Assembly: GCF_036013915.1 (NCBI RefSeq)
Contig: NZ_CP107899.1
Coordinates: 4,464,001-4,528,000 of the forward strand
Length of the DNA stretch: 64,000 nt
Source of the DNA: Streptomyces sp. NBC_00464
GTDB lineage: Bacteria; Actinomycetota; Actinomycetes; Streptomycetales; Streptomycetaceae
Direction: 5' to 3'
Shown: piece by piece, positions 53,022-61,464 of the stretch
Numbering within the stretch: position 1 is the stretch's first letter
Layout of the letters: the number at the start of each line of letters is the position of its first letter
The notes under the pieces: model-generated
The model's database searches: none
What the model saw: the letters and a program-made list of their open reading frames with translations, nothing else
What the model was told of the DNA's origin: nothing
Position numbers and translations under genes: made by a program

Positions 53022-53771
53022 GTGTCCCAGTTCCCGAATCCGCGCTCCGAATCCGACGACGCGACGGCGGGCCGCGTCCGCACACTGGTCGTCACCGCAC
53101 ACCCCGACGACGTCGACTACGGCGCGGCGGGCGCCGTCGCCCGATGGGTCCTGGAGGGCGAGGACGTCCGCTACTGCGTGGTGACCGACGGGGACTCGGG
53201 TCACGACGACCCCGCGCTGTCCGCGGCCGAGCTCTCGGCCGTCCGCCGGGCGGAGCAGCGTGCCGCGGCGCGGGCGGTCGGCGTTCGTGGCGTGGAGTTC
53301 CTGGGCCGGGCGGACGGATCGCTGACGCCTTCGCTCGACCTCCGCCGCCGTCTGACCCAGGTGCTGCGCACGCACCGCCCGCACCGGGTCGTGACGCATT
53401 CGCCGGTACGGCAGATCGACCGGATCCGGGCCTCTCATCCCGACCATCTCGCCGTGGGCGAGGCGGTGTTCAGCGCCGTCTACCCCGACGCCCGCAACCC
53501 GCGCGCCTTTCCGGAACTCGCCGCGCGGGGTCTGGAGCCGTGGCGGGTTTCCGAGATATGGGTCATGACCGGGCGCGACTCGAACACGTACGTCGACATC
53601 ACCGACACCCTCGACGCCAAGCGTGCGGCACTGCGCTGCCATGCCAGCCAGCACCCCGATCCCGAGTCGCTCGACGCCGACGTACGACGGTGGGCGGCGG
53701 CCATCGCCCGCGCGGGCCGGCTGCCCGACGGGCGGTACGCGGAGTCGTTCCGGGTGGTCTCCGCGGACTGA
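53022..53771 (+). CDS. PIG-L/LmbE-type N-deacetylase
   Basis: 249 residues; GTG at 53022 is used (GTG 53013 is equally possible; neither has a ribosome site). TLVVTAHPDDVDYGAAGAVA contains the metal-binding HPDD motif, and RASHPDHLAVGEAVF the second His motif. VTDGDSGHDDPALSAAELSA fits the substrate loop. The family removes acetyl groups from N-acetylglucosaminyl compounds (MshB, mycothiol conjugate amidase, teicoplanin deacetylase) using zinc. In a biosynthetic context it may deprotect an N-acyl intermediate. Confidence 0.93.
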   Translation: MSQFPNPRSESDDATAGRVRTLVVTAHPDDVDYGAAGAVARWVLEGEDVRYCVVTDGDSGHDDPALSAAELSAVRRAEQRAAARAVGVRGVEFLGRADGSLTPSLDLRRRLTQVLRTHRPHRVVTHSPVRQIDRIRASHPDHLAVGEAVFSAVYPDARNPRAFPELAARGLEPWRVSEIWVMTGRDSNTYVDITDTLDAKRAALRCHASQHPDPESLDADVRRWAAAIARAGRLPDGRYAESFRVVSAD

Positions 53772-53776
53772 GGACG

Positions 53777-53813
53777 GGGCCCCGGCTCCAGCAGGATCAC
53801 CGGGCCGGGGCCC
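53777..53813. terminator. bidirectional terminator
   Basis: A perfect 10-bp stem (53777-53786 with 53804-53813) with a 17-nt loop, between the convergent PIG-L and acyl-CoA dehydrogenase-like genes. Confidence 0.7.
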
Positions 53814-53824
53814 TCCGGCGTCGG

Positions 53825-54964
53825 CTACCGTCCGGTCAGCGCGTAGCGGCCGACCCGCTCGAACACCTGTAGCGACGCGGCGTCATGGTGGTTCACCACG
53901 TTGACGTCACGGAAGCAGCGGGCGAGCCGGCTGGACTCGACGACCGAGCTGGAGCCGGCCGCGGTGTAGACGATGCGCACGGCCTCCACCGCGTTCTTGG
54001 CCGCGGTCGCCGTGGAGAGCATGATCTCCGCGGTCAGCTCGTGCGGGATGTCGGTCCCCGCCACCGCCGCGGACCACAGATCGGCGGTGGCCGCGTGCAG
54101 ATAGGCGCGGGCCGAGGACACGAGGGACCTGGCCGTGCCCACCTTCTCCTGCACGGCGCCGCGCTCGCTGAGGGTCAGGTCGCTGCCGCGGCTGGTCTTC
54201 TTCTGGGCCAGGTCGTGGAAGCAGCCGATGGCGTCCTCGGCTATGCCGAGGGCCAGCGCGCCCAGCGGCGGATTGATGAAGTGCGCCATGGAACTCCGGT
54301 ACAGGGGACCGTCCACGACCAGCTCGGCGCCCGGCGTGATGTGCAGCCGCTCGGGGACGAAGACGTCCGCCACCCGGAAGCCGTTGCTCCCCGATCCGCG
54401 CAGGCCGACCGCGTCCCACTCGTGGATGATCTCGGCCTCCGCGGCCGGTACGAAGAAGATGTGCGGGCTGCCGGTGCCGGGTTCGTCGGTGACGGAGGCG
54501 GAGCAGATGAGCCAGCTCGCCTCCGCGCACCCGCTGGCCAGGCGCCACCGGCCGGTGAGCCGGTAGCCGCCGTCGACGCGGACGGCCGTACCGCCGTTGT
54601 GCAGCGACCCCGCGACCACGGTCAGCGGATCGCCGAAGACCTCCCTGCCGCCGGCCTCGGGCAGCCGTGCCGCGAGGAGCGCCGAGTTGGCCCCGGCCAT
54701 CATGGACCAGGCCACCGAACCGTCGTGCCGCGCGATCTCCTCCACCACGCGCAGCATCACCCGGGGAGGCACTTCGTGGCCCCCGAGGGAGCGAGGCACC
54801 CACAGCCGGTACAGGTCGGCGTCCCGCAGCCGGGCCACCAGGGCGGGCGGCAGGTGGCGGGTGGCTTCGACGGTGTCGCGGGCCTCCTGGATCGCGGGCA
54901 CCAGGGCGGCCACCCTCGCCAGCCACGACGCGACCTCGCCGGCTTCCTCTGACAGCGGATTCAT
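53825..54964 (-). CDS. acyl-CoA dehydrogenase-fold flavoprotein (possible group D monooxygenase)
   Basis: 379 residues from ATG at 54964. Fold features: LRDADLYRLWVPRSLGGHEV, HDGSVAWSMMAGANSALLAA, GGYRLTGRWRLASGCAEASW and EWDAVGLRGSGSNGFRVADV. The replacement of the usual catalytic Glu region by a HpaB/DszC-like pattern, and SGCAEASW after the beta domain, resemble flavin-dependent N- or C-hydroxylases of group D. It would use reduced flavin from a partner reductase not encoded here. It is encoded with a HAD phosphatase on the same strand, 15 bp apart. Dehydrogenase versus monooxygenase is undecided. Confidence 0.8.
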   Translation of the reverse strand: MNPLSEEAGEVASWLARVAALVPAIQEARDTVEATRHLPPALVARLRDADLYRLWVPRSLGGHEVPPRVMLRVVEEIARHDGSVAWSMMAGANSALLAARLPEAGGREVFGDPLTVVAGSLHNGGTAVRVDGGYRLTGRWRLASGCAEASWLICSASVTDEPGTGSPHIFFVPAAEAEIIHEWDAVGLRGSGSNGFRVADVFVPERLHITPGAELVVDGPLYRSSMAHFINPPLGALALGIAEDAIGCFHDLAQKKTSRGSDLTLSERGAVQEKVGTARSLVSSARAYLHAATADLWSAAVAGTDIPHELTAEIMLSTATAAKNAVEAVRIVYTAAGSSSVVESSRLARCFRDVNVVNHHDAASLQVFERVGRYALTGR

Positions 54965-54979
54965 CTGAGGACCAACTCC

Positions 54980-55663
54980 TTAAGAAGAGATGAGCAGTTC
55001 ATCGAGCGTGCTGATTCGGTAGGGGTCCGGGCCGGAATGCGTGCCTTGACGGTCCAGGTGCAGCGCGGGCAGCCCGGCCGCGCGGGCGGCGAGTACGTCC
55101 CACTCGTGGTTGTCGCCGACCATGAGGACGGCGCCGGGCACCTCCCCGAGCCGTACGCAGGCGCGCAGGAAGGCGTCGGGGTCGGGCTTGGCCGCGCCCA
55201 GGTCCTCCGAGGCGCAGACCACGTCGCACAGGCCGAGCAGCCCGGTCCCGCGCAGCTTTCCGGTCTGCCGCCCGGTGGAGCCGTTGGTCAGGATTCCGGT
55301 GGTGATACCGGCCGCGCGGACCCGGTTCAGGGCGCGAGCGGCGTCGGGATAGGGCCGGTAGGACTGTTCGAAACGGTCGAGGTAGCCGGCGAACACCTCC
55401 AGGAGCACCGGTTCGTCGACCGGTCGTTCCAGGGCGGTGAGGAACTCCCGCAGCCGCAGTCTTCTGTGTTCGCTCCAGCTGATGAGTCCGGAATGAGCCG
55501 CAGGATAGTGCTTGCGCTCCAGCCTTCGCCAGAGTTCCAGTACGTCGTCGGAAGGATCGACACCCAGCTCGGGAAGCCAGCCGTGCAGGGCCTTCGTCAC
55601 CGATCCATCGTAATCGAAGAGAGTTCCGTCGAGGTCGAAGAGGACGGCTTTTATGGAGTTCAC
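54980..55663 (-). CDS. HAD-family hydrolase (phosphatase) 2
   Basis: 227 residues if started at GTG 55663; an ATG at 55705 would add 14 residues of low GC3. Motifs: I AVLFDLDGTLFDYDG, II TGILTNGSTGRQTGKL, III AAKPDPDAFLRAC and IV MVGDNHEWDVLAARAAG. The set is complete and of the YjjG/phosphoglycolate phosphatase type. It follows the second strand's divergent promoter and precedes the flavoprotein gene. It probably removes phosphate from a nucleotide or sugar-type intermediate. Confidence 0.92.
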   Translation of the reverse strand: MNSIKAVLFDLDGTLFDYDGSVTKALHGWLPELGVDPSDDVLELWRRLERKHYPAAHSGLISWSEHRRLRLREFLTALERPVDEPVLLEVFAGYLDRFEQSYRPYPDAARALNRVRAAGITTGILTNGSTGRQTGKLRGTGLLGLCDVVCASEDLGAAKPDPDAFLRACVRLGEVPGAVLMVGDNHEWDVLAARAAGLPALHLDRQGTHSGPDPYRISTLDELLISS

Positions 55664-55799
55664 AGGCAAGGACACTTCATCAATTCTTTCGACAGCCTTA
55701 GACATTGCTAATGTCAGCGTCCAGATCGTGGACCCGGTATGGACCCGACGGGAGCCGGGCGCTAGATTCCCCGCCATTGCACCGCTGTTAGGGGGAGCC

Positions 55800-56498
55800 T
55801 TGCAAGTCGACGTAAGAAGTCGTGACAACCTGCGCTGCCTCTTCTGTTTTCCGGCTGCTATATCTCCCAGTCAACTACTGGTTTCGACACCGAACTTCTA
55901 TTTGCTGGCGCCGGTCGGGCAGGTGATCGAGGGCTACCTCTCGATCATGACGCGAGCGTGCCACGACACACCTTTCAGGCTGCGCTGTTTCGACGACATT
56001 CCCGCGGAGTGGTTCACCGAGATCCAGACACTCCAGTCGCTGATCACCGGCTTCTACAGCGACGTGTACGACGCGCCCCCGGTCTTCTACGAGCACGGCC
56101 GGGGCGGCGGCGGAGCGTCCGCGTTCTCCGACGAGGACTACACCTTCCATCCGCATCTGTGCGCGCTGCCGGGCTCCCTGCGCATCCACGAGCCGCTGTC
56201 GGAGCTGTTCGCCTCGGGACCGGCACCCCTGCCCGGACTGCGGGAGCGCATCGGCGACCTCCCCTACATCTACGTCCACACGCCCTTCGACGCGGCCCAT
56301 CAGGAGCCGGTCGCCTACTTCACCGCGGACGACCCGGCGGACGGGCGCGTCGCGGGCTTCCGGCTCAAGAAGCTCCTGGTGGAGGCGAACGGGCTGGACA
56401 ACGGATGGGACTGGCGCGCCCATCCCGGAGAGGGCGAACTGACCTCGCTCATCGACCGGTTCACCGACTGGTACACGAGCAAGTTCCGTCACTACTGA
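55800..56498 (+). CDS. HIT-superfamily-like protein with altered active-site motif
   Basis: 232 residues from TTG at 55800, next to AGGGGGAG; an ATG at 55653 would add a low-GC leader. LRCLFCFP recalls the CxFC zinc element of HIT proteins. STPNFYLLAPVGQVIEGYLS matches the family's buried strand (ENFxVxPxxGxxVPGHLL). PPVFYEHG and YTFHPHLCALPG align with FFEHG and DHAHLHxIP. The last His of HxHxH is replaced by Cys-Ala, so nucleotidyl transfer by the usual His may be impaired. DWRAHPGEGELTSLIDRF is the typical tail. First gene of the radical SAM operon, 62 bp upstream of it. Confidence 0.7.
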   Translation: MQVDVRSRDNLRCLFCFPAAISPSQLLVSTPNFYLLAPVGQVIEGYLSIMTRACHDTPFRLRCFDDIPAEWFTEIQTLQSLITGFYSDVYDAPPVFYEHGRGGGGASAFSDEDYTFHPHLCALPGSLRIHEPLSELFASGPAPLPGLRERIGDLPYIYVHTPFDAAHQEPVAYFTADDPADGRVAGFRLKKLLVEANGLDNGWDWRAHPGEGELTSLIDRFTDWYTSKFRHY

Positions 56499-56560
56499 CG
56501 ACCGCCGCGCCCACCACTCGACGACACCCCAGATCGGCCCAAGGACCCAAGGAGTCTTCG

Positions 56561-58993
56561 TTGTTGTTCCAGAACGGCAAGCAGGAGCGTCTCGACCGCA
56601 CTTTCCTGGAGACCGAGACCGAGCGGCTGGACCGCAAGGTGGCCAAGGAGGGCTTCGCGAAGCTCTCCACCCCCGAGCGCTATCTGTTCGCCCGTGGTCT
56701 GGCAGACCTGCCGATCGAGACCCTGGACGAACTGGGCTCCATGACGCCGATGGTGAAGAAGGCCATCCAGCGCCTGGAGAAGACCGACAACCGCACCTAC
56801 GCCCGGGTGTCCGCCAACCTGTTGGCCCCCGTCGTGGCCGACGGCTCCGTCTACGGCATCGACCGCAGCCCCCTGGAGGACGGCCCGGCGGCGATCTTCG
56901 TGCCCAACGTCGGCGGCCAGTACCCGGTGCGCGGCGGCACGGTCGGCAACCGCTCACGCCGCGTCCTCGGCATCCAGCCGCCGATCGGCTCGTTCTACGT
57001 GGCGTCCTGGCTGGGGCTGCTGGGCGTGGAGGTCAAGGCCTTCAACCTCGAACTCGGCGACTCCGAGTTCGAGGCCTGCGACGCCGCACTCGACCAGCTC
57101 GGGGAGCGCTGTTACTTCCTCTTCTCGACCTCGAACTTCTTCACCCAGACCGAGATCGAGTCCATGTACTTCCTCAACGAGCAGTGCCGTCGGCACGAGG
57201 ACCGCGGCTACGTGCCGCGCCTCGTCGGCGCCGGCTACAGCTCGTACTTCAACCGCCGTGAGTACCTGGACTACACCCCGCTGGACATCGTCGTCGGACC
57301 GCACGGCGAGACCAGCGAGGCGGACATGATCTTCTCGTCCGGGTACGAGGGCCCCCGGGACACCCGGCCCGCCCTGGAACTCTTCAGCGACATCCCCAAC
57401 CTGCACCTGGCCGACCGCACCGGCGACGCCGTGCAGGTCCACGACACCCGGGTCGTCAAGCTCACCGAGTTCGAGCGCCGCGTCTTCTCCGGCGGCCTCG
57501 ACGTCAATCTCATGGAGCTCGACACCAAGTACTGGACGCCCACGAACATCATGGACGTCTGCGCGCCGGACGACCTCAACATCCCGCTGGAGCTGGCCGA
57601 ACTCCCCCAGATCGACGAGGAGTCCGGCACCGACGAGGCGGGCCGGGAGACCGGCGCGAGGGCCCGCGCCACGCTCAGCCTGAGCAACTACGTACACCGC
57701 CCGAACGCCATCAAGATGATGACGGTGTTCGGCAGCTGCCCCAGGGCCTGCGAGTTCTGCCAGCTCACGCAGTGGGGCGAGCAGCTCTACTTCTACGACG
57801 GCAGTGAGGCCGTGCGCGCCATGAACCGCGCCGCGAGTGCCTACCCCGACCTCCAGATGTACATCTTCGAGGACGACGACTTCCTGCTGCGCCGCTCGCA
57901 CGTGGATTCCCTGATCTCGGCGCTGCGCGACAACGAGCCGACGCAGGGCAAGACCATCTACGTCTCCACCGTCCCGATGGAGGTGGACCCCGACATCATG
58001 CTGGACCTGCGTGACGTCGGCTTCCGGGCCATGCTGCTCGGTCTGGAGACCCCGGTGGAGCGGGTCGCCCGCCAGATCGGCAAGTTCAAGGCCCGCTACA
58101 ACTGGGACCACATCCTCGAAGCGCCCAAGATCGGCCACGACGCCGGTCTGCACATGCGGATCACCGCCATCCCGTTCTACCCGCTGGTGCAGGAGGACGA
58201 CCTGGCCGGCGTCCTCAACGGGCTGCTCGACTTCATCACCTACAAGACGGGCATATCCGTCGCCGTGCACCCGCTGGTCAAGGCGGCGCCCGGCATCGAG
58301 ATCACCAAGCACGGCGCCCACGAGGTGACGACCAAGCCGTACGTCCTGCCCGACGGCTCCGAGCGCTCGATCGACCTGCTCCAGTACGTCATGCCGGACG
58401 ACCCGATCGTCAAGGCGGTGGCCCTCGAAGCCATCAAGACCACCGCGGACCGAGTGGACTCCATTGTCGAGGCGCTGGGCACCAACGGCGGTGACCACCC
58501 CTCCGCACTCGGTGTGGTGGCCCTGTTCGCCAGCACCGTCGAGGCGTGGCGCCGGACGCCGGGCCGCAACGTGGACGACGAGGTGCTCGACGCCCTCGAC
58601 GCCCGCCTCAAGGCGGCGATCGACCAGATCACCTTCAAGCACCGGGCCATGACCGACGTACAGGGCGCCCTCAAGGGACAAGGCCTCAACCCCGCCTCCG
58701 TGTCCGACTACCTCACCGAGGAGAACGCACCGTACCTGCACCTCGGACTCCGGATGGCCGCCGACTTCGGCACTCCCGAGGAGGCCGTGGCCGCCGCCCG
58801 GATCGCGACGTTCGCACAGGCCGAGGGCTTCACCGACTGGACCGTCCAGCACAGCCTCGGCTACGCCCTCAAGCGCAAGATGCCCCTGGACGTCCAGCGT
58901 GAGCTGACCACCCTGGTGGAGGGTCTGGGTGAGCCCGTCCGGCCGGTCATCAAGCAGCACGCCCCCAAGCTGCTGCGCCTGGCCCAGGCGTAG
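56561..58993 (+). CDS. radical SAM enzyme with N-terminal B12-binding-like domain
   Basis: 810 residues from TTG at 56561, with AAGGAG 6 nt upstream; the frame extends back over the HIT-like gene but that part is not real. Residues 1-120 are a helical extension. About 150-270 resemble a cobalamin-binding Rossmann domain (GIQPPIGSFYVASWLGLLGV; LDIVVGPHGETSEADM), without DxHxxG. The cluster-binding motif is C393-xxx-C397-xx-C400 in GSCPRACEFCQL. EDDDFLLRRSHVDSLISALR and MLLGLETPVERVARQIGKFK complete the barrel. The C-terminal 250 residues are helical. Likely chemistry: methylation or rearrangement at an unactivated carbon. Confidence 0.88.
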   Translation: MLFQNGKQERLDRTFLETETERLDRKVAKEGFAKLSTPERYLFARGLADLPIETLDELGSMTPMVKKAIQRLEKTDNRTYARVSANLLAPVVADGSVYGIDRSPLEDGPAAIFVPNVGGQYPVRGGTVGNRSRRVLGIQPPIGSFYVASWLGLLGVEVKAFNLELGDSEFEACDAALDQLGERCYFLFSTSNFFTQTEIESMYFLNEQCRRHEDRGYVPRLVGAGYSSYFNRREYLDYTPLDIVVGPHGETSEADMIFSSGYEGPRDTRPALELFSDIPNLHLADRTGDAVQVHDTRVVKLTEFERRVFSGGLDVNLMELDTKYWTPTNIMDVCAPDDLNIPLELAELPQIDEESGTDEAGRETGARARATLSLSNYVHRPNAIKMMTVFGSCPRACEFCQLTQWGEQLYFYDGSEAVRAMNRAASAYPDLQMYIFEDDDFLLRRSHVDSLISALRDNEPTQGKTIYVSTVPMEVDPDIMLDLRDVGFRAMLLGLETPVERVARQIGKFKARYNWDHILEAPKIGHDAGLHMRITAIPFYPLVQEDDLAGVLNGLLDFITYKTGISVAVHPLVKAAPGIEITKHGAHEVTTKPYVLPDGSERSIDLLQYVMPDDPIVKAVALEAIKTTADRVDSIVEALGTNGGDHPSALGVVALFASTVEAWRRTPGRNVDDEVLDALDARLKAAIDQITFKHRAMTDVQGALKGQGLNPASVSDYLTEENAPYLHLGLRMAADFGTPEEAVAAARIATFAQAEGFTDWTVQHSLGYALKRKMPLDVQRELTTLVEGLGEPVRPVIKQHAPKLLRLAQA

Positions 58994-59009
58994 GCAGCAG
59001 GTGGGTGCC

Positions 59010-59852
59010 ATGGCCCGGACCGGCGGAAGCTGGCAGTCGGAGCGGGATCGCATCGCGCGCGAGTGCGAGGGAATCCGCTCCGAGGTGAGCGCCCAGGTCC
59101 GGGCGGCGATGCTGTCGGCCGGCCTGCCGGCCGACAGCGACCCGTCGCTCGTCGGCCGGTGGTACGACGCATGGATCGACAAGGCCGCCGACGAGCAGTG
59201 GTACCTGGGCCTGGCCGACGACGAGCGCGCGGCGTTCGTCGTCGTCGACGGCCTGTCCGAGCTGGAGGCGGCGGTGGCCCGCCGGGACCGACCCGTCCTG
59301 CTCGTCGGCGCGCACCTGCACGCCCACACGGTGGGTCTGGTCCACCTGGACTTCCTGGGACTGCGCCAGACCATCCTCGTCCACGACGCGATGCTGTCCG
59401 TGATGCACCACTACGGGCTGCGCAACTCCACGTGGACCACGCCCGGCCGGGACTTCAGCCTGTCGCTGCGGTCCGCCCGGGACCACGGCGGACTGTTCGT
59501 CAGCTATGCCGACGTCGGCACGGACGGCGGTCCGCTGGTCCCGGGGCCGGACGAGGGCGCCGCCCCGCCGCCCGTGCAGCGCATGGTCAACCTGACCCGG
59601 GCCCGGGTGTTCACCTGGCAGGTGACCCCGGTGCCCGGGGCCGGGGCCGGGGACCGCCGCCTGGTGCTGAAGCTGCGGCGCACGCCCTGGGAGGCGGGCG
59701 AGCGCAGGGCGGGCGGACCGCGTGCGTGGGTACGGACGAACCTGCTGGAGCGGCCCGAGACCTGGATGCTCTGGCGGCAGGTGCCCACGGCCGGGACACG
59801 GCCCCTGAGTCTGCGCTGGCCGGGCGCCGACGCGGATCCCGCCTCCCCCTGA
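59010..59852 (+). CDS. hypothetical protein, 280 aa
   Basis: ATG at 59010, 17 bp after the radical SAM stop. Soluble, no signal peptide. The centre reads VLLVGAHLHAHTVGLVHLDF and TILVHDAMLSVMHHYGLRNS, His-rich and faintly like LpxL/HtrB-type acyltransferases (GxHxxNxE region), but the catalytic HxxxxE pattern is not convincing. The tail is Arg/Pro/Trp-rich. By position it belongs to the rightward operon and may process the radical SAM product. Function unknown. Confidence 0.65.
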   Translation: MARTGGSWQSERDRIARECEGIRSEVSAQVRAAMLSAGLPADSDPSLVGRWYDAWIDKAADEQWYLGLADDERAAFVVVDGLSELEAAVARRDRPVLLVGAHLHAHTVGLVHLDFLGLRQTILVHDAMLSVMHHYGLRNSTWTTPGRDFSLSLRSARDHGGLFVSYADVGTDGGPLVPGPDEGAAPPPVQRMVNLTRARVFTWQVTPVPGAGAGDRRLVLKLRRTPWEAGERRAGGPRAWVRTNLLERPETWMLWRQVPTAGTRPLSLRWPGADADPASP

Positions 59853-59896
59853 CCCCGCCCCGCCCCTGTGGGGACCCTACGGAGAGAGAGCCTTCG

Positions 59897-60418
59897 ATGA
59901 CGTTCACCAGGACCGAGCTGCTGGCCTCGATGGACGAGCAGTGGAAGCGTATTGAGCTGGTCGCCTCCGTCCTCGACGAAGTCGCGGACCTGCCGACCGG
60001 CGTGGGCACCTGGACCGTCCGGGACACCCTGTGCCACCTCGCCGTCTACTACCCCGAGCACGAGGTGGGCGAGCAGATGGCCAAGCTGCGCCGACTCGCC
60101 GAAGCGGGCCGGACGAACCGTCGGCCCGACTTCGACATCGACGCCGCCAACGTCGAGCGGCTGCGCGTCTTCGAAGGCATGCCGGTGGCCGAGGTCCTCG
60201 ACATCGTCGCGAAGGCCCGGCGCACGATCCGCGCCGAGATCGGGGCCCTCGACGACACCTTCCTGGCGCTCCCCGTGGCCGGCACGGCCTGGGGCGACGT
60301 CGTGCCGGTGGGCCGCGTGGTCGCGGAGTCGACCTGCACCCACGACGAGGGGCACCTGGACGAGATCGTCCACGCCGTCCGGGCACATGACGCGACTGTC
60401 GGGGCCGTCCTGCGGTGA
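59897..60418 (+). CDS. DinB/maleylpyruvate isomerase-like (MDMPI) protein
   Basis: 173 residues from ATG at 59897, after GGAGAGAG. A four-helix bundle is predicted: TRTELLASMDEQWKRIELVA, TWTVRDTLCHLAVYYPEHEV and THDEGHLDEIVHAVRAH. The His residues in CHLAVYY and HDEGHLDE fit the three-His metal site of DinB/YfiT proteins. Relatives use mycothiol or bacillithiol as cofactor in isomerases and S-transferases. The stop overlaps the next gene's GTG as GTGA, so both are co-translated. Confidence 0.85.
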   Translation: MTFTRTELLASMDEQWKRIELVASVLDEVADLPTGVGTWTVRDTLCHLAVYYPEHEVGEQMAKLRRLAEAGRTNRRPDFDIDAANVERLRVFEGMPVAEVLDIVAKARRTIRAEIGALDDTFLALPVAGTAWGDVVPVGRVVAESTCTHDEGHLDEIVHAVRAHDATVGAVLR

Positions 60419-61464
60419 CTGCGCCCCTGGCCCCCGAGGCGCTCGACGCGGCCACTCTGTCCGTCCTGCTCGGGTCCGGTGCCGGGTCCGGTCCCTTCGA
60501 CCCGGAGCAGGAACTGACCTTCGAGCAGGTGGAGGGCGCGGCCCACGTGTGGCGGGTACGCCCGACCCCGGCCGTGCCCCGCGCCGGCCGCCCCGCGCCG
60601 CCGAACTCACTGATCGTCAAGTTCCCGCCGGCCGACGACGGCGTACGTGCGTTCAAGGAACGGCTCGGCCTGCCGGCCGTGGAGCACGCCCTGCACGGCC
60701 CGGACGGTGTCCAGGGCACCGCACTGCTGCGCCTGCCCGGACTGCGCGGCGGGGGTCCTGCGGCGGCCGGCGTCCTGGTCCTCGACGACATGGCCGACGG
60801 AACCCTCCCGCCCCGCCCCGCGCTGTCCGTCGCCGACAGCGAGCGGGCGGTCCGGGCCCTTGCCTCGTTCCACGCCCGCTGGTGGGCCCGCATCCCGGAC
60901 GCGTGGCAGTGGCTGCCCGATGAGGCCGCCCCGGCACGCGCGAACTTCCTTGTGGGCACGTTCGGTTCGGCGGGGCTCTCCGCCCTCGCCGAGGCGGACT
61001 GGCTGCCCACCGAGGTGCGCCACGGATCCGCACGCCTCGCCGAACGGGCGCCGGCCCTGTTGCGGGCGCTGAGCGCGCCTCCCCTCACCGTCGTCCACGG
61101 TGATCTGCACCCGGCCAACATCCTGTTCCCCGCCGACCCTGCGGAGCCGGGCATCCGGGTGATCGACTGGGAAGCCGCGACGCGCAGCCGCGGACCGGTG
61201 GATCTGGCCTTCCTCATCGCCAACAGCGAGGCCGACGACGACCTGGAACTGCTCGACCTGTACCGGAGGGAGCTGGCAGCCACGGTGCCCGGCATCACGG
61301 CCGACGGGCTGCTGAGCGACTACCGTCGCGCCCTCCTGTACTACTACCTGCGCAGGGTGGCGCTCCGCGCGGCGTACGCGGGGGTCCCCGACGACCCGGC
61401 GATGCGCCGGGTCGCGGCAGCCCTGGTGCGGCATCGCGCCTTCGACGAACTCGACGCGCTGTGA
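60415..61464 (+). CDS. APH/choline kinase-like phosphotransferase
   Basis: 349 residues, GTG at 60415. The C-terminal lobe carries LTVVHGDLHPANILFP, the Brenner motif HGDxHxxN, and IRVIDWEAATRSRGPVDLAF, where DWE replaces the usual DFG/DWD. In the N-lobe LIVKFPPADDG supplies the ATP Lys. Members phosphorylate hydroxyls of antibiotics or small metabolites. In this operon it may install a transient phosphate, with the HAD enzymes removing it, or be a self-resistance enzyme. Both overlap junctions (with DinB and methyltransferase genes) show tight co-expression. Confidence 0.88.
   Translation: MTAPLAPEALDAATLSVLLGSGAGSGPFDPEQELTFEQVEGAAHVWRVRPTPAVPRAGRPAPPNSLIVKFPPADDGVRAFKERLGLPAVEHALHGPDGVQGTALLRLPGLRGGGPAAAGVLVLDDMADGTLPPRPALSVADSERAVRALASFHARWWARIPDAWQWLPDEAAPARANFLVGTFGSAGLSALAEADWLPTEVRHGSARLAERAPALLRALSAPPLTVVHGDLHPANILFPADPAEPGIRVIDWEAATRSRGPVDLAFLIANSEADDDLELLDLYRRELAATVPGITADGLLSDYRRALLYYYLRRVALRAAYAGVPDDPAMRRVAAALVRHRAFDELDAL

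Noticed and set aside
58000..59374. Long leftward frame of about 800 codons opposite the radical SAM gene
   Set aside because: It is a GC-rich antisense shadow: low-complexity Val/Gly/Arg/Asp composition and no domain motifs, while the plus strand has a complete radical SAM protein.
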